This document shows positions 1 through 6,941 of a DNA stretch of 11,561 nt, in pieces. The stretch covers positions 1-11,561 of the forward strand of contig CAJXGK010000030.1 of assembly GCA_913053815.1 (NCBI GenBank). Direction: 5' to 3'. The translations under genes and the position numbers were made by a program. The DNA is from an uncultured Rhodanobacteraceae bacterium. Its GTDB lineage: Bacteria; Pseudomonadota; Gammaproteobacteria; Xanthomonadales; Rhodanobacteraceae. The first letter of the stretch is position 1. Each line of letters begins with the position of its first letter. Under the pieces are notes generated by a model, which saw only the letters and a list, made by a program, of their open reading frames with translations, had not been told where the DNA came from and did not search any database.

Positions 1-819
1 GGCAGTGCTGTTAAGGGTGATGCCGAGACCCTCGGGAACGACCCGGATAATGTTCTCCAGCAGACCGCCGCCGGTGATATGGGCCATGGCGTGCGGTCGG
101 TGTTCGGAGAGCAGGTCCAGTATGGGTCGGACATAGATACGGGTAGGCTCGATCAGTGCATCAGCCAGACTCTGCCCCCCCAGATCCAGGTCCCAGGGGG
201 CTCCGCTGCGTTCGAGAATCTTGCGGATCAGGGAAAAGCCATTGGCATGTGGGCCGGACGAAGCGATGCCGATGATGCGATCCCCCGCCTGTACCCGGCG
301 GCCATCGATTAATGCCGTCTTTTCTACTGCGCCCACGCAGAAACCGGCCAGATCGTAGTCGCCCGGGGGATACATATCGGGCATTTCGGCCGTCTCGCCA
401 CCGATCAGCGCGCATCCGGCCAGCTCGCAACCGCGAGCAATTCCGCCTATGACGGTTACGGCAGTGTCTACGTCGAGTTTGCCGGTTGCGAAATAATCGA
501 GAAAAAACAGCGGCTCAGCACCTTGTACCAGCACATCATTGGCGCACATGGCAACCAGGTCGATCCCGATTCCCTCATGCCTACCGAGCTGCTGGGCTAG
601 ACGCAGCTTGGTGCCTACCCCGTCGGTACCGGATACCAGTACCGGATTTTGGTAGCGGCCACTCAGTTCAAACAGGCCGCCAAAGCCACCGAGTCCACCC
701 AGAACGCCGGGGCGCCGGGTCCGGGCAACATGGGGTTTGATTCGTTCGACCAAAGCATTGCCGGCATCGATATCCACGCCGGCGGCACGGTAGGAGAGAC
801 GCTCGGATTCGGCACTCAT
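1..819 (-). CDS. purM: Phosphoribosylformylglycinamidine cyclo-ligase (AIR synthetase), 3' end cut off
   Basis: PurM makes aminoimidazole ribotide from FGAM with ATP, the fifth step of de novo purine synthesis in the cytoplasm. Reading the minus strand from the ATG at 819 gives an N-terminus closely matching known Pur[21 protein letters not shown] (residues 9-28), [19 protein letters not shown] (34-52), then the signature [10 protein letters not shown] (63-72). [29 protein letters not shown] and [17 protein letters not shown] follow in the usual order. The AIRS N-terminal domain is complete, and the C-terminal domain is open to the edge at residue 273 of about 345. Only the C-terminal fifth is missing. 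The start is fixed by homology; no strong Shine-Dalgarno is seen. purN often follows purM, but that lies outside the window. The gene is divergent from the DUF2066 gene, a common gammaproteobacterial arrangement. Confidence 0.97.
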   Translation of the reverse strand, partial: MSAESERLSYRAAGVDIDAGNALVERIKPHVARTRRPGVLGGLGGFGGLFELSGRYQNPVLVSGTDGVGTKLRLAQQLGRHEGIGIDLVAMCANDVLVQGAEPLFFLDYFATGKLDVDTAVTVIGGIARGCELAGCALIGGETAEMPDMYPPGDYDLAGFCVGAVEKTALIDGRRVQAGDRIIGIASSGPHANGFSLIRKILERSGAPWDLDLGGQSLADALIEPTRIYVRPILDLLSEHRPHAMAHITGGGLLENIIRVVPEGLGITLNSTA

Positions 820-849
820 GGGGATTCGTCGCAGGGTTGGGGAAAGGCC

Positions 850-858
850 ATGATAGCA
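850..858 (-). promoter_or_regulatory. Candidate extended -10 element for purM
   Basis: On the minus strand, TGC followed directly by TATCAT forms an extended -10 (TGnTATnAT-like) about 30 nt upstream of the purM ATG. No good -35 hexamer lies 16-18 nt further upstream, which is tolerated by extended -10 promoters. The 122-bp purM/DUF2066 divergent gap also holds a small inverted repeat CTGCC/GGCAG (899-914) of unknown meaning. I see no clear plus-strand promoter for the DUF2066 operon. Confidence 0.35.
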
Positions 859-941
859 ACCCGCCTAGCCTCCTTGGGTATCGGCATATGGACGTGACCT
901 GCCAGATTGGGCAGACTGCACGGGTTCAAGATGGGCCTTAC

Positions 942-1943
942 ATGCGTAAAATACTCATTTATTTCAGTGTCGGGTTGGTTTTGCCACTGATGATTTTCCA
1001 GACTCGAGCCCAGGCTGCCGCTGCGTACCCGGCAAACGGCTTGTATCGCGCTGTGGTACCCGTCGCCAGCGCTGGGGCTCAGGCCCGTGATCGGGCCTTT
1101 ACCCAGGCGCTGTACGTCGTGTTGGCGCGTCTTTCCAGTCAGACCTCTGGGGATCTGCAGGCGCTTGCCTCTGAGCTTCCGCCCCCCTCTACGCTAGTGA
1201 AAGATTACAGTTATCTTGGTGGGGTGGATCAGCACTATCGCTTGCGGGTGCGTTTCGATGCCAGTGCAGTGAGTGGTTTGGCCCGTGCTTTGGGGCTATC
1301 TATCTGGCCAGGTCCGCGACCGCCGGTATTGGCCATTATCAGCGTAAATGGTCGGCCGCTGGGGCATGCAGCGACTGCCGCCCTGGTATCTGTGGGGGTT
1401 GATCGAGGTCTTCGATTCGTGTTGCCAGGACCCGTAAGCCCCGACCCAAGTGCTTTAATACAAGGCGATCCGCAGGCTCTGGATGCCCTAGCCAAGGACT
1501 ACCGGACCGGGCTGGCTTTAATCGGTACTATACGAAACGGGCAGGCGACCTGGACGCTGGTCATCGGTGGTCAGGTCGCGACCTGGCAGGAGCAGGGGAT
1601 CGCTGCCATCGATATGATTCAAGCTGGGGCCGTGCAGGCGGCCAATCAGCTACTGCAGCGCTTTGCAGCCACCCCAGGTGTGGGGGCGGCCGGCTTGACC
1701 GGTAGTCTGTGGGTTTCGGGATTGCAGAGTGCGACCGATTTTGCCCGTCTGATGTTCTTATTACGTAGTGACCCAAGAATTCGCACGGTACAGCCGCAGC
1801 AAGCTCAAGCCAATGGATTGCAGCTATCACTGGGTCTGGATGCTCCGTTGACGGTGATTACCGATGATCTCGCTGCCAGCGGCCACTTAGTGATGGCCCC
1901 CACCCATCGCGGCACTGAAATGGCTCTTCGCTGGGTACGATGA
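942..1943 (+). CDS. Secreted DUF2066 domain protein
   Basis: This 333-residue protein matches in position and character the DUF2066 proteins that sit divergently next to purM in many gammaproteobacteria. The function of the family is not established. The N-terminus MRKILIYFSVGLVLPLMIF is a basic residue pair followed by a hydrophobic stretch, ending in TRAQA|AAAY, a Sec signal peptide with a likely cleavage near residue 24. A periplasmic or envelope-associated location is therefore inferred. The mature part contains the ARDRAFTQALYVVLARLS segment typical of the N-terminal half and LWVSGLQSATDFARLMFLL in the C-terminal half. The frame stays open upstream to an ATG at 837, but that start would bury the signal peptide 35 residues in, so 942 is chosen. 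It is first gene of the operon with the phosphatidyltransferase, permease and hda. Confidence 0.85.
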   Translation: MRKILIYFSVGLVLPLMIFQTRAQAAAAYPANGLYRAVVPVASAGAQARDRAFTQALYVVLARLSSQTSGDLQALASELPPPSTLVKDYSYLGGVDQHYRLRVRFDASAVSGLARALGLSIWPGPRPPVLAIISVNGRPLGHAATAALVSVGVDRGLRFVLPGPVSPDPSALIQGDPQALDALAKDYRTGLALIGTIRNGQATWTLVIGGQVATWQEQGIAAIDMIQAGAVQAANQLLQRFAATPGVGAAGLTGSLWVSGLQSATDFARLMFLLRSDPRIRTVQPQQAQANGLQLSLGLDAPLTVITDDLAASGHLVMAPTHRGTEMALRWVR

Positions 1944-1952
1944 GACAGATGG

Positions 1953-2540
1953 ATGGCTGAGCCTAGCGTCGCCTCGCGATGGCGATACCTGCCTAATATC
2001 CTGACGGTGGTGCGCTTGCTACTGGCCCTGCCCATTGCTTTTACGGTGGCCTGGGGGCATTTCTTCAGCGGCTTGATTCTGGCAATCCTGGCCGGCATTT
2101 CCGATGCCTTAGATGGGTTTCTGGCGAGGCGCTTTCATTGGCAAAGCCGGTTCGGCGCGGTCCTCGACCCGCTGGCGGACAAATTACTGTTGATAGGTTG
2201 TTTCGTTGCCCTGAGCTGGGTGAGTGCGGTACCACTGGAGCTGACCCTGATCGTGCTGGCTCGAGATATCTTGATCGTGGGCGGCGCGCTACTTTGGCGT
2301 TGGAGAATAGGTGTGTTGCCTATCCGGCCCAGCTTGCTCTCCAAGCTCAATACTACGACACAGATTCTCTTTGTACTGGTAGTGCTGGCACTACTTGCGA
2401 CGCAGCGGCATCCGTCGCTTATCGGTTTCGATTGGGCCGTGGGTGCATTGACAGTAGCCAGCGGAGTGGACTACATCTTGCGTTGGAGTTGGCGAGTGCG
2501 TCGCGGTTTGCGGATACGGGGGGGGAATCATGGGATCTGA
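1953..2540 (+). CDS. CDP-alcohol phosphatidyltransferase (PgsA-like)
   Basis: This integral inner-membrane enzyme of 195 residues moves a phosphatidyl group from a CDP-lipid to an alcohol. The complete family motif D-x2-D-G-x2-A-R-x8-G-x3-D-x3-D is visible: D51, D54, G55, A58, R59, G68, D72 and D76, so both metal-binding aspartate pairs are intact. PNILTVVRLLLALPIAF at the N-terminus and several later hydrophobic segments fit a six-helix fold. The N-terminal sequence and size resemble phosphatidylglycerophosphate synthase (PgsA), but the acceptor alcohol cannot be read from the sequence. Genomes of this group usually also carry a canonical pgsA beside uvrC, so this may be a paralogue with another head group. 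It starts 9 nt after the DUF2066 stop and overlaps the next gene by 11 nt, which suggests co-translation. Confidence 0.9.
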   Translation: MAEPSVASRWRYLPNILTVVRLLLALPIAFTVAWGHFFSGLILAILAGISDALDGFLARRFHWQSRFGAVLDPLADKLLLIGCFVALSWVSAVPLELTLIVLARDILIVGGALLWRWRIGVLPIRPSLLSKLNTTTQILFVLVVLALLATQRHPSLIGFDWAVGALTVASGVDYILRWSWRVRRGLRIRGGNHGI

Positions 2541-3645
2541 TGCCTGGCAGCACGTACAGATGGTACTTCTGATACTCATCTTTGGCTTCGTGCTCTGGTT
2601 GTTGGCCCCAGCTCTGATGCCGTTTCTGATTGCGGCTTTTCTGGCTTATATCGCAAATCCTCTGGTCGATCGATTGGAACGTTGCGGTTTGGGCCGAACC
2701 CTGGCGGTGACCATCGTTTTCAGCCTGTTAAGTGTCGGCGTGTTGGTACTTCTGGCTATCTTGATCCCTTTGATAGAACGGCAGATTTCACGGGCGATGG
2801 CGGCTCTGCCAACGGTGGTGGCCTGGTTTCAGAACACCGCCGCACCCTGGTTGCAGGAGCATCTGCATCTGTCGTCGCAGGCTTTCAATCCGCAGGACCT
2901 GGTTGATCTGATCCGTCAACACTGGCAACAAGCCGGTGGTTTAGCGGCGGCCTTGCTGGGACATGTTTCCCGCTCTGGCCTAGTACTCATTGAGTGGCTG
3001 GCTAATCTGGTGCTGATTCCGGTCGTTACGTTTTATCTGTTGCGCGACTGGGATACCTTGACGGAACGCGTGCGGGAGCTACTACCCAGACAATACGAAC
3101 CGACCATTACCCGTTTGTTGCAGGATTGCGATAGCGTGCTTGGTTCCTTCATCAAGGGCCAAGTGGTTGTCATGCTGGCTCTGGGTCTGTTTTATGCCTT
3201 GGCGCTGAGTCTGATTGCGGGTCTGGCTTTAGGCCCCTTGATCGGGATTGTGGCCGGACTAGTGAGTTTCGTTCCCTATCTTGGAGTGATTACCGGATTG
3301 GCAGCGAGTCTGATTGCGGTTTTTGTCCAGTATGGTGACTGGCTACATGTCCTGCTGGTATTGGGGGTATTTGGCGTCGGTCAGGCGCTGGAGGGATATT
3401 TCTTGGTGCCGCGCCTGGTGGGTGACAAGATTGGCTTACATCCGGTGGCAGTGATGTTTGCCGTTTTGGCAGGGGGGCAGTTGTTCGGATTCTTCGGGGT
3501 ATTGTTGGCCTTACCTGTGGCGGCAGTGATCACGGTACTGCTGCGCTTTGCTCATGCCCGCTACATGGGTAGTCAGTTGTACACAGCGCATTCTGGGGCA
3601 CCCGAGGATCCTAAACCCGCCGATTCTGATCCTCCGACGCAATGA
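2530..3645 (+). CDS. AI-2E family transporter / PerM-like permease
   Basis: This 371-residue polytopic inner-membrane protein belongs to the AI-2E exporter superfamily (PerM, YdiK, TqsA, YhhQ-type neighbours). It opens with two hydrophobic segments (ILIFGFVLWLLAPALMPFLI) and the conserved AYIANPLVDRLE. A second helix pair follows, then a soluble amphipathic middle (about residues 80-150). The family hallmark block is in the C-terminal half: VTFYLLRDWD, SFVPYLGVITG, and LVPRLVGDKIGLHPVAVMFAVLAGGQLFGFFGVLLALPVAAV. The real substrate of the PerM branch is not known; only some members have been tied to AI-2 or to Na+/H+ exchange. The start overlaps the previous gene by 11 nt and the stop is one base before hda. 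In Pseudomonas a perM-like gene also neighbours hda, so position and family agree. Confidence 0.92.
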   Translation: MGSDAWQHVQMVLLILIFGFVLWLLAPALMPFLIAAFLAYIANPLVDRLERCGLGRTLAVTIVFSLLSVGVLVLLAILIPLIERQISRAMAALPTVVAWFQNTAAPWLQEHLHLSSQAFNPQDLVDLIRQHWQQAGGLAAALLGHVSRSGLVLIEWLANLVLIPVVTFYLLRDWDTLTERVRELLPRQYEPTITRLLQDCDSVLGSFIKGQVVVMLALGLFYALALSLIAGLALGPLIGIVAGLVSFVPYLGVITGLAASLIAVFVQYGDWLHVLLVLGVFGVGQALEGYFLVPRLVGDKIGLHPVAVMFAVLAGGQLFGFFGVLLALPVAAVITVLLRFAHARYMGSQLYTAHSGAPEDPKPADSDPPTQ

Positions 3646-3646
3646 T

Positions 3647-4330
3647 ATGTGCCAGATACCGCTCGATTTACAGTGGCCGGCGCGACGGTGTTTCGAATAT
3701 TTTTACGCGGGTGCGAGCAATGCCGCGGCCCTGAACCTGGTACGCAGTGCGGCGCAGACTCAAGGTCCGTGGGTTTTCCTGCAGGGGCCCTCGGGGAGCG
3801 GCCGTACGCATCTATTGATGGCGGCTTGCCGCGAAGCAGCGAATAGAGGGTTATCTGCTCAATATATCCCTTTGCGAAGTCTGCGTGATCGACAGCCGGA
3901 ACGGCTGCGTGGTTTTGCCGGCGCGAACCTGCTGGCGCTCGATGACCTGGATACTCTGTTTGGTGATGGGTCGGCTGAACAGGCCCTGTTCGACCTTTAC
4001 AATACCTGTCGAGCGGCGGGAAACACCTTGCTGATGGCCTCCTTGCAAGTGCCCACGGCCGCCCAACTTCCTGATCTGCGTTCGCGTTTGGGTGCCTGCG
4101 CACAGGCTAGATTGCATCTTCTCGATGATGCCGGGCGGCGTGAGGTGCTGCGCCGCCAGGCCGCCGTTCGGGGACTGGAACTGGATGATTCAGTATTGGA
4201 CTGGCTATTTCATCATCATGCTCGTGATCTGGGTACGCTCATGGCTTTGCTGGAGCGTATCGATCATGCCGCGCTGGCCGAGCAACGGCGAATTACCGTG
4301 CCGCTGATCCGGCGTTTGCTGGCGTCATGA
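3647..4330 (+). CDS. hda: DnaA regulatory inactivator Hda
   Basis: Hda is an AAA+ protein that, bound to the DNA-loaded beta clamp, triggers hydrolysis of DnaA-bound ATP and so limits re-initiation (RIDA). At 227 residues it is close to the family norm of about 230. The N-terminus MCQIPLDLQWP carries the QxPLxL clamp-binding motif. FEYFYAGASNAAALNLV is the usual start of the AAA+ domain. The Walker A is GPSGSGRT (47-54) with Arg in place of Lys, as is normal for Hda. LLALDDLD (95-102) is Walker B, RSRL follows in the box VII region, and ARDLGTLMALLERID contains the sensor II arginine. The ATG one base after the preceding TGA is chosen because it places the clamp motif at the extreme N-terminus. 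No Shine-Dalgarno is evident, so translation is probably coupled to the upstream gene. Confidence 0.94.
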   Translation: MCQIPLDLQWPARRCFEYFYAGASNAAALNLVRSAAQTQGPWVFLQGPSGSGRTHLLMAACREAANRGLSAQYIPLRSLRDRQPERLRGFAGANLLALDDLDTLFGDGSAEQALFDLYNTCRAAGNTLLMASLQVPTAAQLPDLRSRLGACAQARLHLLDDAGRREVLRRQAAVRGLELDDSVLDWLFHHHARDLGTLMALLERIDHAALAEQRRITVPLIRRLLAS

Positions 4331-4342
4331 TCCGGGTCCCCG

Positions 4343-4366
4343 GCAGGGGTGGTTCGCCCCGCTTTT
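4343..4366 (+). terminator. Candidate intrinsic terminator after hda
   Basis: Twelve bases after the hda stop, GC-A-GGGG (4343-4349, A bulged) can pair with CCCCGC (4357-4362) across a 7-nt loop, and TTTT follows at once (4363-4366). The position, GC stem and short T run fit termination of the plus-strand operon. A competing hairpin CCCC-GGCA-GGGG (4338-4349) shares the same G run. Confidence 0.55.
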
Positions 4367-4411
4367 CAGTCGGGCACAGCGTCAAGAATCTCGCACTGAA
4401 TTTTATCCCTA

Positions 4412-4492
4412 GGTAGGTTGACTCAAACCCCTTGATAGGTTTTTTTGAGGGGTCCTTTATTTCCTGAGTATAGGCCTTCCCATTGACCTACC
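4412..4492. other. Intergenic structured element (nested inverted repeats)
   Basis: Outer arms GGTAGGTTGA (4412-4421) and TTGACCTACC (4483-4492) pair over 10 positions, two of them G-U in RNA. Nested inside, ACCCCTT (4427-4433) pairs with GAGGGGT (4447-4453). A mutually exclusive alternative is AAACC (4425-4429) with GGTTT (4438-4442), which would be followed by T residues to 4446 and would act as a weak plus-strand terminator. The element lies between two convergent genes, so it may simply be a second, bidirectional terminator. I do not recognise it as a known RNA family. Confidence 0.4.
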
Positions 4493-4510
4493 GTGATACG
4501 TGATGACGGT

Positions 4511-4516
4511 TATAAT
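4511..4516 (+). promoter_or_regulatory. Isolated perfect TATAAT box
   Basis: A consensus sigma-70 -10 hexamer lies in the convergent intergenic region and points toward the 3' end of the minus-strand DUF4105 gene. No -35 stands at 16-18 nt; the nearest candidate, TTGACC at 4483-4488, is 22 nt away, which is too far. If active it would give a transcript antisense to the end of the DUF4105 gene. It begins just before a 6-bp hairpin GTCCAG/CTGGAC (4520-4534). Confidence 0.2.
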
Positions 4517-4557
4517 CTGGTCCAGAGGCTGGACTCGTACTCCACCGGGAACGGGGG

Positions 4558-4581
4558 GGTGCGCTCTCAAGTTAGCGCACC
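4558..4581 (-). terminator. Perfect 8-bp hairpin just past the DUF4105 gene stop
   Basis: GGTGCGCT (4558-4565) and AGCGCACC (4574-4581) are perfect inverted repeats around an 8-nt loop. They begin three bases beyond the stop codon of the minus-strand gene. There is no T run on either side, so this is either a U-less terminator or an mRNA 3'-end stabiliser for the corC–DUF4105 transcript. It could equally end a plus-strand transcript. Confidence 0.4.
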
Positions 4582-4584
4582 ATG

Positions 4585-5838
4585 TCAACGAGTTTCCGGT
4601 CGGCCGGTTCTTCCACGCATTATCCAGGCTAGGCTCAGCGCAATCGGTAGGGCCAACAGGATCCAGGGAAGATTTTGTTGTGGTAGCCATTCGAGCCGTC
4701 GCGCGAGTAGGGCAAGCATAGCAACGGTAGCCAGGAATGCTGCCAGGTAGCGGGCGAATGGCCGATACCGCGAAGGCTGGTTAGGGTGTTTCAACAATGC
4801 CGGCAGTAGCAGCCACTGTAGGGGATTGAATAGCAGCAGGTTCTCGTTGCCCCATGCGGCTTGGTGGGCGGTCAGTGTCCATAGCAACAGCATCAGGGTG
4901 CCAGCGAGGCCGGCGAGAACTATATAAATCGCAGCCAGCCAATGCCCGCTGCGATCCAGGATGGGCCGGGATGAGTGGGTGAGGAGCAGGATCAGGCTGG
5001 CTAGGACGAGGCCGGCCAGACCTAGCGGCCAGGCTAATTGGGGTGCTCGAGCGGGTGGCGGCAGTAGCCGTCCGGCATAGAGGCGACTCTGACTGCTGAG
5101 CAGTGGCTGGCGGTGACCTGTGGCATCGGTGACTTGCACGTTTTCCAGTGAGTTCATCAGGGCCATTGGAATAAAGGTCGATTGCCAGGCGTTGAGTGGC
5201 TGATCGGCGTAGGGGCCAAGGGCTAGATCGGCCAGCAGCATCAGGGCGGGATCGGGGGCCAATAGCCGATCGGTTTGATTGCGAAAGGTCAACGAGCTCG
5301 AGTGTACCGATAGCTGTGCCTTAATGGCCCCATCGGTGGCGAAGTTTAGGGCGTCGCGAACCCGTGTCGAGCAGTTGTCGGTGAAATACTCGTAGTCGTA
5401 GCGACGGTGGGCAGGTTGTAAGTTCCAGAGCAGAAAATCACGTAATTTCGCCCGTTGTGCCGGGGTCAGTGTGAGACGTTGTTGTTCAATCCAGCGGCCG
5501 GCTTCGACATAGTTGGCGATATCGGTGGCGGCGGGATTGGCATCCATGCTGTAGCGCATATGTCCGCGGATGAAATTGAGTAGAAAATGTTTCTGTGAAA
5601 AGTCGAAGACCCCGTAGTTAAAGGTTACGGCTTGGCCGCTGAGCCGATCCCGCAGCAAGATGGCATCGTGGCCGAAACGTTCCCAATACACCGTGCCGGG
5701 GCCGTAGGTAAGCAGTGACACCTCAAGCTGGCTACCCGGTGCCGTAGCCAGTCCGGCATGAGCCGGCAGGGCTGCGGCGAATACCAGCAGCACAATCCAC
5801 CACCATGGTTGGAGAATTCCTCGAAAAAAGGCAGTCAT
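4585..5838 (-). CDS. DUF4105 (Lnb N-terminal domain) membrane protein in the lnt position
   Basis: From the ATG at 5838 the product is 417 residues. Residues 1-28 are a signal peptide or anchor: MTAFFRG, then WWWIVLLVFAAALPAHA|GL. The periplasmic DUF4105 domain follows, with YWERFGHDAILLRD (His57), FNYGVFDF, FIRGHMRYSM, and YFTDNCSTRVRDAL (Cys156). The GH...NC pattern resembles the His/Cys pair of NlpC/P60- and LRAT-type thiol enzymes. After about residue 265 come roughly five hydrophobic helices. THQAAWGNENLLLFNPLQ (His325, Asn331, Asn333) is a conserved-looking block of the C-terminal part. A Bacteroides member of this family (Lnb) is reported to be a lipoprotein N-acyltransferase. Here the gene follows corC, where most gammaproteobacteria keep lnt, so the same role is inferred, not shown. 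Upstream in-frame ATGs at 5898 and 5937 would hide the signal peptide. Other DUF4105 proteins are uncharacterised. Confidence 0.85.
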   Translation of the reverse strand: MTAFFRGILQPWWWIVLLVFAAALPAHAGLATAPGSQLEVSLLTYGPGTVYWERFGHDAILLRDRLSGQAVTFNYGVFDFSQKHFLLNFIRGHMRYSMDANPAATDIANYVEAGRWIEQQRLTLTPAQRAKLRDFLLWNLQPAHRRYDYEYFTDNCSTRVRDALNFATDGAIKAQLSVHSSSLTFRNQTDRLLAPDPALMLLADLALGPYADQPLNAWQSTFIPMALMNSLENVQVTDATGHRQPLLSSQSRLYAGRLLPPPARAPQLAWPLGLAGLVLASLILLLTHSSRPILDRSGHWLAAIYIVLAGLAGTLMLLLWTLTAHQAAWGNENLLLFNPLQWLLLPALLKHPNQPSRYRPFARYLAAFLATVAMLALLARRLEWLPQQNLPWILLALPIALSLAWIMRGRTGRPETR

Positions 5839-5887
5839 CGGGCCGCGAAGTAGGTTTGTCGAGGTGTTCTGGCGCTGGCCGGGCCAT

Positions 5888-6733
5888 TCAATCCGCATGC
5901 GCTGAGGTAACCCTGAATTGCAGCACGCGGCGCTCATCAGCTGCGGTCACTAGGAAGGCATGGCGACCGAGGGTGGCGGTTTCGCCGGGTTCCAGCAGGT
6001 GGCCAATTTCGGCGGTGACCAGCCCCCCTATGGTGTCAAACTCATTCTCGGGGAGACGGCTACCGAAATGTTCGTTGAAATCCTCGATGTCAGTGAGTGC
6101 ATCGACCAGGGTAGTGCCATCGGCCTGCGGCTGAATGCGTGGTATTTCATCATCTTCGTCATGCTCATCGTCAATTTCGCCGACAATTTCTTCGAGCACG
6201 TCCTCAATGGTAATCAATCCTGAAATACCCCCATATTCATCGACCACGATCGCCATGTGGTTATGGGTGAGCTTAAATTCGCTCAACAGCACATTCAGGT
6301 GCATGGACTCGGGGATCAACGCGGCCGGTCGCAGTAAGGTGCGGATATCAGGGGGAGTGGTCTTACCAAAAAAATACAGCAGATCCTTGGCCATTAAAAT
6401 GCCGAGGATTTCGTCCTTGTCATCGCCGTGTACCGGAAAACGTGAATGACCTGAATCGACTACGGCGGCGAGAATGGTTGGCAGATCGGTATCGGCACCC
6501 AGGGTGGCCATTTGTGCCCGCGGTATCATCGCGTCGCTAACCCGGAGGTCGCTCACTTCAAGCGCTCCTTCGAGCATGGCCAGCGTGTCGCGAGAAATCA
6601 GTTCCTTGGCGGCGGCTTCGCGCAATTCGTGTAAAAGTTCTTTACGGCTGCGAACTTCTCCACTCAGTAAATGGCCCAGACGCCCCCAAAAAGTTCGGCG
6701 CGTAGGGCCGGTGGTACTCAGATCCTCACTCAT
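5888..6733 (-). CDS. corC: CorC/YbeX family CBS-domain protein
   Basis: This 281-residue cytoplasmic protein has the usual CorC/YbeX layout. There is a short N-terminal region (WGRLGHLLSGE) and a helical segment REAAAKELISRDTLAMLEGALEVSDLRVSDAMIPR. Two CBS domains follow (about residues 67-185) with SGHSRFPVHGDDKDEILGILMAKDLL and HMAIVVDEYGGISGLITIEDVLEEIVGEIDDEHDEDDE. A C-terminal CorC_HlyC domain ends in FDTIGGLVTAEIGHLLEPGE. The family is linked to Mg2+/Co2+ handling and, in E. coli, to ribosome metabolism; CBS domains usually bind adenine nucleotides. Unlike the tight ybeY-ybeX junction in many relatives, a 231-nt gap with terminator- and promoter-like signals precedes it. The downstream DUF4105 gene starts 49 nt after its stop and is probably co-transcribed. 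Confidence 0.94.
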   Translation of the reverse strand: MSEDLSTTGPTRRTFWGRLGHLLSGEVRSRKELLHELREAAAKELISRDTLAMLEGALEVSDLRVSDAMIPRAQMATLGADTDLPTILAAVVDSGHSRFPVHGDDKDEILGILMAKDLLYFFGKTTPPDIRTLLRPAALIPESMHLNVLLSEFKLTHNHMAIVVDEYGGISGLITIEDVLEEIVGEIDDEHDEDDEIPRIQPQADGTTLVDALTDIEDFNEHFGSRLPENEFDTIGGLVTAEIGHLLEPGETATLGRHAFLVTAADERRVLQFRVTSAHAD

Positions 6734-6832
6734 TCGTAGATCATGCAGGCCTGGTGTGGGCGAAGTGGGTAAGTCTAGCAGCCTGTCGGATGGACGACGA
6801 ATTTACCGAGAGCTGTTAAATCGGGGGGCTTG

Positions 6833-6861
6833 ATCATACCGCCAAATCGGTCGACGGTTCA
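6833..6861 (-). promoter_or_regulatory. Candidate sigma-70 promoter for corC
   Basis: On the minus strand TATGAT (6838-6833) is a good -10, with TGAACC (6861-6856) as a poor -35 at 17-nt spacing. It sits about 95 nt upstream of the corC ATG and just after the terminator-like T run at 6871-6866. That is where a separate promoter would be expected if ybeY and corC are transcribed independently. Confidence 0.4.
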
Positions 6862-6865
6862 CTAC

Positions 6866-6882
6866 AAAAAATGGCGGAGCCA
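6866..6882 (-). terminator. Short terminator-like hairpin between ybeY and corC
   Basis: Minus-strand TGGC-TCC-GCCA followed by six T residues (6871-6866). The stem is only 4 bp, extendable by a G-U pair, so strength is doubtful. Its 5' arm is shared with one arm of the larger inverted repeat 6878-6941. The two structures are therefore mutually exclusive, as in an attenuator. Confidence 0.4.
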
Positions 6883-6941
6883 CGCTTACTTTTCCTGTTG
6901 TCTCGCCGCACCCTCTCGAGCCCGACCCGCTGAGCGTGGCT
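6878..6941. repeat. 9-bp perfect inverted repeat between ybeY and corC
   Basis: AGCCACGCT (6878-6886) and AGCGTGGCT (6933-6941) are exact inverse complements with 46 nt between them. In the minus-strand transcript the second arm ends at the T-run hairpin. It could be one large terminator, an antiterminator stem competing with that hairpin, or chance. Confidence 0.45.

Noticed and set aside
837..941. Upstream in-frame ATG (837) as start of the DUF2066 protein
   Set aside because: It would place 35 extra polar residues before a clear signal peptide and overlaps the purM promoter region.
3573..4103. 176-codon minus-strand frame opposite hda
   Set aside because: It is a shadow of the hda coding frame with no protein-family features.
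4331..4584. Possible 6S, 4.5S (SRP) or other housekeeping RNA in the hda/DUF4105 gap
   Set aside because: The hairpins do not give the long imperfect rod with central bubble of 6S RNA, and the conserved SRP RNA tetraloop core is absent.
5839..5937. ATG codons at 5937 and 5898 as starts of the DUF4105 protein
   Set aside because: Both lie inside or across the corC 3' end and would bury the signal peptide 20-33 residues in.
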